A stretch of 64,000 nucleotides of DNA from NCBI GenBank assembly GCA_027579435.1, contig JANBPK010000711.1, positions 84,941 to 148,940 on the forward strand, read 5' to 3'. This document shows positions 1 to 12,078 of this stretch, in pieces. Position numbers and translations under genes: made by a program. The notes beneath the pieces are model-generated. The model was not told the DNA's origin, ran no database searches, and was given only the letters and a program-made list of their open reading frames with translations. The first letter of the stretch is position 1. Every line of letters begins with the position of its first letter. This stretch comes from Candolleomyces eurysporus. Its lineage: Eukaryota > Basidiomycota > Agaricomycetes > Agaricales > Psathyrellaceae.

Positions 1-84
1 GTGTCGCTGCTTGATACTGACGGCAACGGCCTCTGGTTCCAAGGTGGCGACAGGCGTGGTTCCCTGGTTGCTGAATTCGACTAA
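1..84 (+). CDS. Possible 3' end of a gene cut by the window edge
   Basis: From the first base the + strand is open for 27 codons and ends in TAA at 82-84. The reading contains the string DGNGLWFQGGDRRGSLVAEF. Nothing identifies a family, and a stretch this short can be open by chance. It is listed only because it ends cleanly before the next gene and is in the same orientation. Confidence 0.2.
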   Translation: MSLLDTDGNGLWFQGGDRRGSLVAEFD

Positions 85-152
85 GCTCGTCTGAGCTCTC
101 GGGCGCCAACTAATCGTCCCTCTTTTCCATCTGCTTCATGTGTTAACATCCA

Positions 153-3100
153 ATGTCTCGGACCCAAATGCACCGCCAAGACACCTACGACCTGCGCGAG
201 CAAATCCTCGGTGACGAGCACGCTCAACTCCATGCTCATGCAGACGCAGCAAACCACTACGGCACCGACGACGAGGAGCATTCGGTTCTAGAGGACGACT
301 CTGAAGGTGAAGAGCAAGATGACTTCCTCGACGATGACGACGACGCCTCCTCGTCACTCTCCATCCCCAACGAATCCATCGACTTCGATCTCGTCTACGC
401 ATTCCACAGCTTCGCGGCGACTGTCGATGGGCAGGCCAACGTCGTCAAGGGGGACAGTCTATTTCTCATGGACGACAGCAACAGCTACTGGTGGCTTGTT
501 CGCGTCCTCAAAACTCAAGAGGTTGGATATATCCCTGCGGAGAACATCGAGACGCCGTTTGAACGGCTTGCACGGCTCAACAAGCACCGGAATGTCGATG
601 TACGTCGTGTTTTTCTGTATTCCTGCAATGTTGATTCTTAACAGCTTTGTAGCTGGCTTCTGCAACGCAGGCAGAGCTGCAAGACGGCCTAAATGCCTCG
701 CATGATCGTCTCCGCAACAATCTGAGCTCTAGAGGTGGAGCCACGCCATCCCCGAACCCTAACAAGAGCCGCAAAGCCAAAGGCGTCCAATTCACACCTA
801 CGCTCTCTGTACATCGCTATCTTCCGGCGGTATGGCGCGAAGACGAGATGTCCGACGAGGAAGATGTTGAATGGGACGACGAAGGGTACGAAGACGAAGA
901 CCCTGAGCTGGCGAGTGAGCAAATGCAACGCAGACGGGAAGAGGAGGAACATGGCGCTATGGAGGCCGACGATCCGATGCAATGGGCGGACGATGCAGCC
1001 GAGCAACATCAGCAGCAGCAAGCAGCCGCCGCCGCATNCCCGTATCCCAGATGCCTTGCAACCAGGCTCCCTTCGCGAGCAACAACAAACTGCCGCACTA
1101 CGTGCTCAGCAGCAACAACAGCTGGAGCAGCAACAGAGGGAGCAGGAGATGAGGCAGAGGCAGATGATGGAGCAACAGCAGCGCGAGCAGGCTCAGCAAC
1201 GGCCAGTTGAAGAACAACCGCGACAAATCGATCCCTTGGCAGAAATCGAGACCCGCAAGGTCACGGTGACCCCTTCGATTGCCAGGGACGTCGTCGTTGA
1301 CGACCGCCCATCAGGCCAACCGCTGCTTCCCAGTGCCATCCTTGGAAAGCAAACAAGCGACGACAGCGTCAAGAGGCGCCTCGAGGAGGAAGCAGAAGAA
1401 GCGGCCAAGAAGAAGCTGAAAGGCAAGGACAAGCTGGGTCAGCCTGTGAGCTCGTCGCCCCTGCCTGGAGCTCGACCGCCTGGGAAGCTGCGCAAAGAAC
1501 CCTCAAGGGAGAGCGACGACGATTCCAAGGACAAGAAAAAGAAATCGGTCTTCGGTGGGCTGTTCAGCAGGAATAAGAAGGAGAAGAAGAAGGATGGATC
1601 TGTGTCCATGGGCTCAATTGAAAGCTCAGAGTACCTTGCCAGATCCTCTGACGATTCGGGTGGACGAAGTCTGGGTGGTAGCTCCGCTGATGGTGCGCTA
1701 TCACCTGTTAGCCTCACTGCGCTCCAGCAACAGCAACTATCATCATCCGTCCCTACGAGAATCTCGGAATCATCGTCTCATTCTACTCCGCCCAGCCAAT
1801 CCCTTCCTAGCACGCCTGATCGCGGCTATGCGAGTAGCGTTAGGCAGAGGGACCAGCAGCAGCAGGCCCTATATCAGCAGTACCTCAACAGGTCACCTTC
1901 GTCCCCTCCCGAAGCCCAACCTTCCTACGGCTTGCAATCCGTGTCGGCGCTCATGACCTCCTCCAGCTCTTCCGCTTTGGGACCTCCTCCTGCGCGCCAA
2001 AGACCGGGTTCGCTCATNCTCTCGCCGACGGCTGTGGATGGCGGGCCTGGTGTACCCGAGCTCAGCGTTGTACGAGTTTTTGCTGGCAAGAACTTGCAGA
2101 CCGAGGCTACGTTCAAGACCGTCCTCCTCAACGCTTCGACGAGCTCTGGGGATCTCGTTCGTCAAGCCATTCAGCGATTCCGACTCCCAGCAGGCGAAGA
2201 CGCCAACGACTACTACCTTACGATCAAACAGGTCGAAGGCGGCGCTCAAGCGGTTTTGAGGCCTGAAGAACACCCACTGGCGGTTTTCGAGAATCTTGTG
2301 GTGGAGAGTTATCTGGATAGGGACGAGATGTTGCCGCCGAAGGTGAAGAGGAGCAGTGTGGGGAGCATCAGCTCGGTTGTGAGCAACCTCTCTATGCACC
2401 CTGCGATTGAGAAGCTGCAGATGAACGACTTTACGGACGATTCGGCTGTCAAATTCTACCTCAACCGCAAGGGAGAGGAGGGAGCGGACGACAGTTCTAC
2501 CGGACACGAAGGCGATGATACTCTCATTGCGGAATCTGCGGTTTCGCATGGAGGGGAGTTTGGGGATTTGGTGTCGAGCCCGAGCACTAGGACGTTCCCG
2601 GCGGGTATTAATGTCACGTCGGACAGGTTTACCTCGCCCTCGTTCAGGTTCCCCTTACAATTGGTCATCTACCCTGTGGACCTGCCGGACGATATGGTTT
2701 TCCATCCCACTACGGAAGCCATTGTATTCAAGGATACGCTTAGGGAAAGTAACGCGTCTACTATCACATCGCCTACGACAGTCTCCTCGCAACTGAGACG
2801 CAAGGTCTTTATTTTCCCGAAGAACGTTACGGTTGCCGAGGTTATTGAGCTCGGGTTGGAGCGGTTTGGTATCTTGGAGGGCGTGGTGGATGGAGGGGAT
2901 GAGATTGAGGACAAGTATAGCAAGAGGAGGAGTTCGAGTCGAGTTAGGTATGGGCTGGTCATCGATACTGGGGATGGGCGAGGTATGTTCATTCAACCCA
3001 TCGANTTTTTAAAACCTTTTTTTGACTGACTCCCACTCAATGCAGAACGAGAACTCCCTCCATCTGGCAAAGTCATTGAATCCTTCCCTCGCCCTCCAAC

Positions 3101-4427
3101 ACTCCGAACGCCCGAAAGACAAGGTTCAGTGAACAAGCGCCGTTCAATCGACGCTGTCAACCTTTTGGGCAGTGTGGAAGATGTTAATCCGGATGACCCT
3201 ATTTTCATCCTGCGAAGAGCGACTTCCTACCGCACCTCTTCGACGTCTTCGAGGAACAGGTCTTCGGCACCGCTGGATGAGATTGCTTTGCAACAATTCC
3301 AACAACAAAGGGAATCGTCCTTACACTCGGCCGCGGATCCTAGCAGTCCCACTAGCGCCACGATGGAGCTGCAAAAACCTGCAACGCTTAGACAACCCTC
3401 CAGCCGAGAGATTATAGCAGCCCAACGAGCCGCGACCCGGGCGAACCAACGTGCTATCCTGAGTGCGCAGAGCAATTCGGTTAGAGGGATGGATGTGCTC
3501 TTACCCGGGAACGCTGTCCTGAGGAGCTCGCGGTATGATGCAAACGATCGGATGCGCTACTCGTATGTCGAGCCTGACGGGGAGACGTATGATATCAGTG
3601 ATATTGTTGAGGAGGAGTGGAGAGAGGAGGAGGCGACTCAGAAGGGCGATTTGCTGGAAGGTTTCCTCTCGAGGAATAAGGGGAACCTAGGGGATCACCT
3701 TGATAGGGTGTTGAACAAAATCAAGAGCGGGAAAGAGCAACAGGGACAAGGGCAGGGGCAGGGACAGGGACAGCAGGATCACGCGAGGTCTGGGAGTATG
3801 CAGTCTTCGTCAGCCCTTGGGCGGAGTGCTTCGCCGTCGTCTGAGTACTCGGATGATGGGGAATCGAGGAGGTCGGTTACGCCTGGGTCTGCTGGGTTTA
3901 TCTCGAGGATGCAGCAGATGCAGAGTGGGAATGCTGGAGGAGGGAGAGCGGCTGGGGCCAGTGCGTCATCTTCTGGAAGACAGCAGCAAAGTGGGAGTCG
4001 CAGGCAGCCTTCTGTTGGTTCTGTCATCTCGGCAGAGGGTTCGGGACGCGTTACTCCCCGTGGGGCCGAGTCTGGACTTCAGACGATTTCGGAGAGTCCT
4101 GGATCAGTGCAGCAAAAGAAGCCTATCATGCCAAAGGATGACTTTGGTATTTCACACATGATGGCGATTATCGAGTATAAGGCATCCCAACCCAAGAAGC
4201 CATCACCGCCTATACACCCTGCCGATGAGTTGCTATTTGGGGCTCCCGTGGATCTTGACTCGTTGCACCCACAGGCTCGGGAGATTTTTGCGCCAGGGTT
4301 CAAGCAATTAGAAGAGATGGATAAGGTAACGTTCAAGTCAATTCTTTTGAGTCATTGAGTGTGAACTAACGAGTGATATGTCTAGATCCTTGATGGGTAC
4401 ATTCGTCCATCCGTGGGTGCTTTCTAG
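153..4427 (+). CDS. SH3 / Ras-association-like cell-polarity scaffold (Bud14/Tea4/TeaC-type)
   Basis: Exons are 153-599, 653-2982, 3046-4325 and 4386-4427, all with GT-AG introns. Removing the N at 1038 makes the total 4098 nt (1365 aa). An acidic N-terminus is followed by an SH3 domain at about residues 78-134 with the ALYDY-like string VYAFHSF, the paired Trp (SYWWLVR) and the tail ETPFERLARLNKHRN, which is characteristic of the Bud14/Tea4 family. Known members bind protein phosphatase 1 and act at cell tips in polarity. A Gln/Arg/Glu coiled segment follows. After it come two ubiquitin-like Ras-association-type stretches, near residues 610-700 and 760-900, the second ending DPIFILRRA. The C-terminus is Ser- and Gln-rich, with a GQ tandem at about 3750-3775. 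The SH3 assignment is strong; the Ras-association reading and the exact role are inferred. The frame break at the N is most likely an assembly artefact. Confidence 0.8.
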
Positions 4428-4834
4428 ATTACAATCATTGCGTTCGTTACTTTGTCTTTCATCGGTCGTTCGAGATTCCCTTTTGTTGTTACCAAGACCC
4501 TTCCTTACAACGTGTTTTCATTATTCTTTCCCTCCACATCAGCGCTTTGGTCACATTGACAATCCGTATTTATGTTGTATCACCAACGTGAACACCAACC
4601 CCACGTTTCGGTTCTAATAATTTGATACCCACGCTCTCTTCTTGACACACTTGACATAAATGGACTGGGCGAGTCATTGAGTGACAGTCAATCGGCGGGA
4701 TCAATGTCAATGGGCGCTGATGGCGCTCGCGGCGGGGCCGTAAAAGGCATTCCCGACTCCTGGTGATTCATGGCTGAGTTTGAAGAGAGATTTGATGCCC
4801 TTGGCCAGATCGAAAACGCCCCTGAGAGCTCGAC
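4428..4834. other. Intergenic, no gene seen
   Basis: This is the spacer between the end of the scaffold gene and the TATA box of the ankyrin gene. Short open frames here have no family features. I see no repeat or RNA gene. Confidence 0.5.
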
Positions 4835-4842
4835 TATATAAA
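4835..4842 (+). promoter_or_regulatory. TATA box of ankyrin gene copy 1
   Basis: TATATAAA lies 46 bp upstream of the ATG at 4888. Homology with the inverted copy ends roughly 35 bp upstream of the start codon, so this core promoter is not shared by copy 2. Confidence 0.5.
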
Positions 4843-4887
4843 TCCAAATGACTGGCCTCCATTCAGTACCCCAAAACCCCGCCTGCA

Positions 4888-7800
4888 ATGCCCCAGAACA
4901 AAGAAGCCACCGCGTTTTTGGAGCGTATCAAGGCCCTGCCAGAGGGCCCTGGAGTATCGCTCGATGAAGCCTTGAAGCCATCTATCGAGGACGAGACCGA
5001 GCTTCGTCAGTACTTTGCCAGCGATCGCGGCAACGCACGTCTTCAAGACCCTCATGTCGGTCTGGTCGATGTGTTCGACGCGCCGGTCGATATTCGCACC
5101 ACCCGGGCGCGTATTGTCAAGGACGACGACGACATGATCGCGAAGCACATTCTGCCTGTTAACAAGGAAGCTAGGAGGCCTGAAGGAGCCCCGTCCATGG
5201 TGGATAGCTTGGACGAGTTCAAGAAAAATTGGTCGATCTTTACCGAAGGGTCGTTGTCTCAGCTTCTGGATTGGAATAATGTGATCGCGGCTGGTGGAAG
5301 CGTGCTCGCTTGTTTGACCCCGTTGAAAGACGAGAATAAGGTCTCGAAGAGGGCGATTAGGAAGCACTATCATAGTGTTGCCTACCCAACTTCGGACGTC
5401 GACCTTTTCCTATGGGGAATGACTCCCGAACAAGTGCGTATCTTATTCTATCTTGCTAGGGATTAGAAGGAACTCATGGTTTGGCAGGCCGAGGCCAAGA
5501 TCATTCAGATCTATGAAGCGGTCCGTGACTCCGTCCCTTGGGATGTCACTTGCATTCGCACCAAGCATACCGTGTCTATTCACTGTGCGTTATCATCTGC
5601 ACTCTTCTCGCTTCGTGTAGCTCACCGATTACCTGCTTCCTAGCCCAATATCCCTATCGCTCTGTCCAGGTTGTTCTGCGTCTCTACCATTCTCCAGCTG
5701 AGGTTCTCGCTGGGTTTGACATTGATGCTCCGTGCTGTGCCTATGATGGTACGTCTTTTCTTTTTTTTTTTTGCTAGGCATGAAGCTAATGCTGGCATTC
5801 AGGCAATCGTGTCTGGGCCAACCCACGAGCCATTGCCGCTATGATGCGCCAGAGCAACACCGTCGACATGACTCGAAGGTCGCCTTCTTACGAGGTCCGT
5901 CTTGCCAAGTACGCGAACCGAGGCTATGAAGTCTACGTGCCAGACCTCGTTCGCGAGAAGATCGATCCAACCGTACGATCCCTTTCTTATCTCCCTCGCA
6001 TATCCCAAGGCTAAACTCAGCCTTACTTAGATCTATGAGCGCTCCATTGCCAAGATGGAAGGACTCGCTCGACTGCTCGTTTTCGAGAAGCTGATGGATG
6101 GCGATGCTCGTTATGCTTTCCTCGAGTCTCGCAGGAAGTTGCGTAGTCGACCTAACCCGCTGTCGCGGTACAACAATCGTAACAAGAGGAGGTATAAAGG
6201 TGATCTGAAAGAGGAGAAAGAAATTGGTGGCCTCGAGATGAACGACTACGATGTTGCTACTCTCCATATTCCTTATGGACCTGGATGGGATGCACGTCGT
6301 ATTGACAAGCTTGTTTACCAAACCGTGAGTCTCCCCTCCCCAAGAATTGAAGCATTGATTTCGGTTCTGACTCCGTTATCTAGGATTTGGGCATGAACTG
6401 TGAGTTTATCGGATGAGAAGCTGTGTTCTCCACTAACTAATTACTTTCAGCTACTTTCAACCCCAAGAATAAAGGACGAAGGCTGCATCGTCACCCAGCT
6501 TTCTTTGGAACTATGGAAGAGTGTCTGGAAGATTGCTGCGAGGTACGCTTGGTCCTTGACTTACATATCAAAAGTCGGTTTTCACAGATTTTCCTAGCAT
6601 TGTCCTGAGCCCATCGATGATGACGAAAAGGAGCTCATAGCCAAAGAGGAAGACCAGTACATCATAGGAAGGATCAAGTACGATTTCGTTCGTCGAGTTT
6701 TTTCTGTATCTGACATCCGTAAACAAACAGGTTCATCGAAGAGAACCCTGGCCGTCAGACTATGACGGGTAGCTTCAACCCCATCGACGTCGGCGAATGG
6801 AGCGAGCAGGTCTATGTCAAAGAAACCGAAAACTTCTTCGCCGCAGTTTCCCGTAACGACCTAGAGGCCGTCAAAGAACACATCAAGTCTGAAATCGATC
6901 TCAACCATCGAGACCACGTTGGACGCACCTCCCTGCACGTCGCCATCGTCTCCAACGCCCCCGAGGCTGCATGCGAGCTCATTGAAGCGGGTGCAAGGAT
7001 TTCCGCTCGTCTTGTCGATGGAAGGTCCGCTTTACATCTTGCCGCTCGCTTCGGTCAAAATGCCGTCCTGAAGAAACTCTTGGAGCGGAGTGCGGCCAAT
7101 GAGGCTGAGATCAAGAAGGAGGAGGAAGACAAGGGCGATGCTATGGACGAGGACAAGAAACCAGCTCCTGAACGTCCATCCTCCGAAGACGATTGGAGCT
7201 CCGATGACAACGACGGCAAAGACGTTGAGATGGACGATGCGGACGATGAAGGTGATGGTGACGATGAAGACGAAGACGAAGATGGAAGTGACGATGAGAA
7301 GGCCGCCAAGTCCACTGCCGAGGAGCCTCCAGCATCAAACGCAGGGGACTTGCCTGAAGACGATGAAGACGAGCCGGACATTTTGGACATCAACGAGGCT
7401 GACTGGGACTTCGGTTTCACCCCTCTCTGCTACGCCGCCCTCTTCGCCCCTTTAGACACCGTGGATCTGTTGATCGAATCCGGTGCAGATGTGAACAAGG
7501 CCACGTCGACGAACCACAACGACACGAAGCAGCTTCATGCCCTCGACATCACTATCCTCCGAGAGGACGAAGACGAAGCGTGCACAATCGCGGAACGCCT
7601 CATCAAGGCTGGCGCTTCGTCTTCGACTGCAGACGACCAACTGTTCACCATCTTCCACGATATCGTGGCTTCTGGCAAGCTCAAGTTAGCGGCCTGTGTT
7701 CTCAAGTGTGATCCAAACGCGAAGCAGGTCATCAACAGTCCAGCGATCCGATACAACGATGTCATATTCCCCATCGTGACTGCAGTGCAGAAGTTGGATT

Positions 7801-10800
7801 ATGCGATGATAGCGTTGTTAGTGGCCTATGGAGCGAAATTGGATCTCTCTGAACAAGACATCAACAAAGCTGTGGAGGCCAAGTAAGTTTCTCGCATCCG
7901 TTTGCTTTCCCGTTCCATTTCTGATCTATCATGCAGGAGCCCAAAAGATCGCACCAACCTGTTCGGATGGGGAGTCCGCAGTTATATCGACCAGGCGTTC
8001 ACGCCTCTCGAAACCGCTCTCTCACACAACGACGATATCTTCCAACTCCTTTTATCTCTCGGTGCAGCCTTCAACATCGGAATCAAGTACTCCAAGCGGT
8101 ATTACACCTCCGCTGGGGATCGTCGCACCATCAAAGACTGGGTCGATCGAGCGCTTGAGCTCATCGCTGAGAAGAAGGATAATTTCGAAACCGAGGTCGT
8201 CGAAAAGAAGGAATCTCGACCCGAGGGCGAGGCAGAAATTGTTCTTTCGAGCTGGAAGGAGTACCTCCGTAAAGTGCGGACCGAAGACAAGCCAAAGAAA
8301 GAAGTTGACGAGAAGGAAGAAGAACGGAAGCAGTACGACCGGGCTGAGCAGCTCTTGAAGATGAACAGCATCGAAAGCTACCTCATGGATGTCGAGCGCT
8401 TGTTGACCGCCCGGTCTGCAAAGTCGTGGACAGAGGTCTTTCCTGATATCGAGACCATCCTCACCAAGGCGCTAGGACACAAGAGAGTGAAGGACGATAC
8501 TGTGACCGAGAAGGAGGAGCAATCGCACTACTCTCAGTTATCCCGGTCTTATTACGCGGACTTCATTCCCACTAGCTTGAACAAGGCGTACGACGAGCTG
8601 TTTGAGGCCGCCTTTGCGGGTGATAACGAGAAGATCAAGCAGCTTTGCCTTCCGTCTGAGTCAGGAGAGACTGAGACTGAGACACAGCTTCTGAGCGTGA
8701 ACGTTCAAATCGCTGTACCGGATGAACGGTACACCAAAACAGGTGAGCCTCGAGCGTGCTGAGTCTAGCTATTGTACCGGGTTCTAACATAGTTCTGCGA
8801 CCCTAGGTTATACACCCCTGTTCGCAGCTTGTGAAGGAAGGCACTGGTCGACTGCTAAGCTCATTGTGGCCATCGCAGCTTCTCAATATACACCGGATGA
8901 TGACGAGGAGAAAGTGACTTTCAGCACTTCCGGTATCAGGCTCGGTGGGTTTCTTCCTTTGTGCTGAATGCATGGTATCTTACCCTTTTTGCATAGACGA
9001 CGACGACAGCGATGAAGATAGCGACGATGGTTACGACTCGGATGCAACGGTTGAGCAGAAGAAGGAAATGCAGTTCGTCGATATCGCAAAGGTCTCATCG
9101 GGTGTCAAGTCCAACATGCCTCCAAAGTATATGATTCACGAGGCGACATTCCGCAAATACAGCGGTGAAAAGTCGACACAGGGAAATCTTATCACAACGG
9201 CTGTCGAGCTCAAGGACTTGGAGGCCTTTACCAAGATCGCAAACCTCTATCAAAGCCTGTCGCAACCTATCGACCTTGGCGACCACCTTCTCCACACGAT
9301 TATGCAAGCAGATTCACCTGAAATTCTCGATGAATACATTCGACGCTCTGGGTATGGATTGGACTTCGAAGTTGCGAAGAAGGCCACCGCACACCTCCCG
9401 CCTGTTGTCAACGACGAGAACCGTATCTACCTTGGGCTGAATGTCCATGGCAAGAAGCGCACTGACCTGGCACAAAAGAACGACCCAAATGCTTATTCGA
9501 CCGCCAGCAACACCACTCCTCTGGTGTGGCGGGCGGCGAGAGTTGGAGCAACCAAGATCATCGAGTACCTCGCCACCGATAAACCATTGGCCGCGTTCCA
9601 ACAGCATGCAACAGGATGCAGTGGTGCTCGTGCTGAACAGCTTCGCCGTACTCCAGACCTCGAAAAGGTCCTTCCGGTCTGGCTCGGGTGGAATATCAAC
9701 GGATTGGGAGAATCGCCACTGATTGCTGCTATCCTCGGTCAATCGCTCCCCGCTATCAAGACACTCTTTGCGAAGAAGCCTGAGCTGATGAAGACAACAC
9801 TTCACCAACAGTACGTTTTCTTTTCGCTTTCTTCATTCGGTTTTCTGAATCTTTCTCTTTTGTAGAATCAAATTTACTGGGCACAATCCCCTTCTGTTTG
9901 CGGTAGAGCTTCAAAGTAAACCCGACATCCTGGATTATCTCCTCGCGAAGTCGATATCGCCCGCCGCGCGAGACACCGTCAGGAGGTATGTCTTCGCAAG
10001 TTTTGACCTTGTAGCAATCAACTTATCCTTGGTCGTGTAGTTGGAACATCTTCCACAACATCGCCTCTAATGGCAAGGTGGAGATCTTTGAGCACTTCCT
10101 GAAGAAGTTGCCCAAGGATGTCTGCCAAGCTCTTCTTCAGCAACAATCCAAAGGACGGCTCAATACCGTGAGTTACTTTGTCTACCCTACCCCACAGGCC
10201 CTGACCAGTTTTTCGTTTTCAGCCATTGCATATCGCAGTCAAAAATGGGAAAGTTGAAATGACCAAGGTCATCCTCGAATTCGACAACACGACCGCATCT
10301 TACGTGAACATCGACGCTCAGACGCCTCTCCACTATGCCGTCCACGAAGGATTCGCGGTAATCGCCGGCCAGCTATTGAAGACACCGCTGCACGGCGGGT
10401 TGCTCAGAGAAGACGCCATTGGTCAAACGCCTCTCGAAGTGTCGGTTCTCAAGGAATTACTTCTCCGCTTGCGCACCTCGATTCGGGTATCTCCCAATAC
10501 TCTCTCGCCTGAACAATTGGTGTACTCCAGGGAGAGGATTCTCATCGATAAACTCGAGACACAGCTTCCCCGTCTGCAAGAAATCGTCAAGGTGCTCCTG
10601 GACCAGAGTGTCCCAACCAACCCCCAGAAATTCGGTTTCGAATTGAACGCGTTCATTAAGACGATTGAGAGCAAGTTGAAAGAAGCGAAGAGCCAGCGGG
10701 AGAAATTGCCACCCATGCCGGCATCTCGTGAAGTTGAAGATGAGTCGACGAAGAGGAATTATAAGGATTCTGCGGACGTTGAAAAGACGTGGCGTGTTCT

Positions 10801-11014
10801 TCAAGACGCGGTTGCTGCTGGTCCGTATAACCTCCAGCGGGAATTGATCAAGCTCCTGGACGTGCAACTCTCGGTCAAGGCGAATCTCGATAAGGTTTCT
10901 GGGGAGCACAAGGACACTACGAACGTGGACTCGGATGCGGAAGAGGACCCGGAGGAGACAGAGTGGAACAATAGGATGAGTTATCAGCTTAACAAGTATG
11001 CTGACACGTACTGA
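4888..11014 (+). CDS. Ankyrin-repeat protein with nucleotidyltransferase-like N-terminal domain, copy 1
   Basis: Fifteen exons: 4888-5433, 5488-5584, 5644-5748, 5803-5972, 6031-6324, 6384-6399, 6451-6542, 6598-6677, 6731-7882, 7937-8742, 8807-8944, 8997-9810, 9866-9985, 10041-10167, 10223-11014. They total 5349 nt, 1782 aa, all with GT-AG junctions. Residues ~130-245 hold GGSVLACL (136-143), TSDVDLFLW (D170 and D172) and GFDID (~238-242). This pattern resembles the hG[GS] plus DxD signature of Pol-beta-type nucleotidyltransferases. Ankyrin-like repeats follow (for example HVGRTSLHVAI, DGRSALHLAA, GFTPLCYAALFAP, QTPLHYAVHEG), interrupted by a very acidic linker around 7090-7400. I see no signal peptide or membrane segment, so it is probably intracellular. 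A full paralogue lies inverted at 19891-26021. The ankyrin assignment is firm; the nucleotidyltransferase reading is inference. Exon 6 is only 16 nt. Confidence 0.85.
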
Positions 11015-12078
11015 GGATGATGATTGCACGAGACGTGTGTACCTATGTATATGTACTACTAGTATGAATAGGCTGAATTGAACTGAATACGACGATGCTT
11101 TCGTTCTTTGTTTTGTTCTTCTACTCAGCTTCCGAGACCTAGGTGACCTCGGCGCCCGTTCAATTCTCCCTGGATCCCGAGAGCCAGAAGGCCGTTGTTC
11201 AGCGTTGTTCCAGCTTCTCTCTACCCTGACGACGTTCGCCTTGATGACTCAAAGATTTTCTTCTCGTCAAACGCAAGGCCTGTGCAAGGCAGTAAGTACT
11301 TACGTGGATTTCGGCCCTCTGAGTCGCGTCTGGACGATCGTTGACCCGTGACCGGTTGACCCGCTGGCCATCCAAAAATAAGACAGACAGAAGTAATTGT
11401 CCGATGCTTCTCCTCGCATCCTTTTCACGCACATTCAAGGCGAGGCGTATCCTGGCGTACCCCTTTCCTCTCCTCCTGTCTGTCGTTAAATTTCTGAAAA
11501 TTTGGTAGTAATGTCCAGTCTTGTGCTCAACTTTGGTGCAGGGTAGTCACCGCATGCCCGGAAGATTAGTGCTCCCTCGTACCATTTTCAGGGGGTCTTG
11601 CAAACGCACTGTACACATGCAGGCTTTTGTTAGGTGCGATGGCGACAATGGTTTGCATCAGAGCATCCTAGAGCATCACGTCGATTCAGCATCGCGACCA
11701 TCCTCAATGCCAAGCCACTGTTTTATGGACTGCATGGAAACGGTATGGAAACCCTCCGCCTATATGCACCCGCGTACCTGCCCCTCGCAATTTCGCGACC
11801 TCAGGCGACCAACCTAGGCTCCACTTGGCCCCCAGGGGTTTACTCAAGGAAGCGATAATCGCGAGATCGTCATATGGGCCACATGACGACCAGGGTCTGC
11901 CAGATGGCCTTGCTCCCGGCTAACGGTGTGCGTTCGTAACTTCCGTTTGCTTTTCCCTTCAAGAGGAAAGTCGGTCTGTTGTTGGTTTATTCCGAGAGTG
12001 TCCGCTCCGGGTCCCGCTCGAGTATTTAACTATGGGAGTCTACTTACCGAGGATGGTAGATTTTCCCTTTCGATCATC
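11015..12078. other. Intergenic; first ~190 bp is shared with the 3' flank of copy 2
   Basis: About 11095-11190 matches the reverse complement of about 19715-19800, including the string GGCGCCCGTTCAATTCTCCC, so the ankyrin duplication continues past the stop codon. From about 11200 to the pectate lyase I recognise no gene. Confidence 0.55.

Noticed and set aside
81..402. Minus-strand open frames opposite the first exon of the scaffold gene
   Set aside because: They are low-complexity shadows of the acidic coding strand, with no start context or motif.
7055..7455. Long open frames in other frames over the acidic linker
   Set aside because: GA-rich repeats stay open in several frames; the true frame is fixed by ankyrin motifs on both sides.
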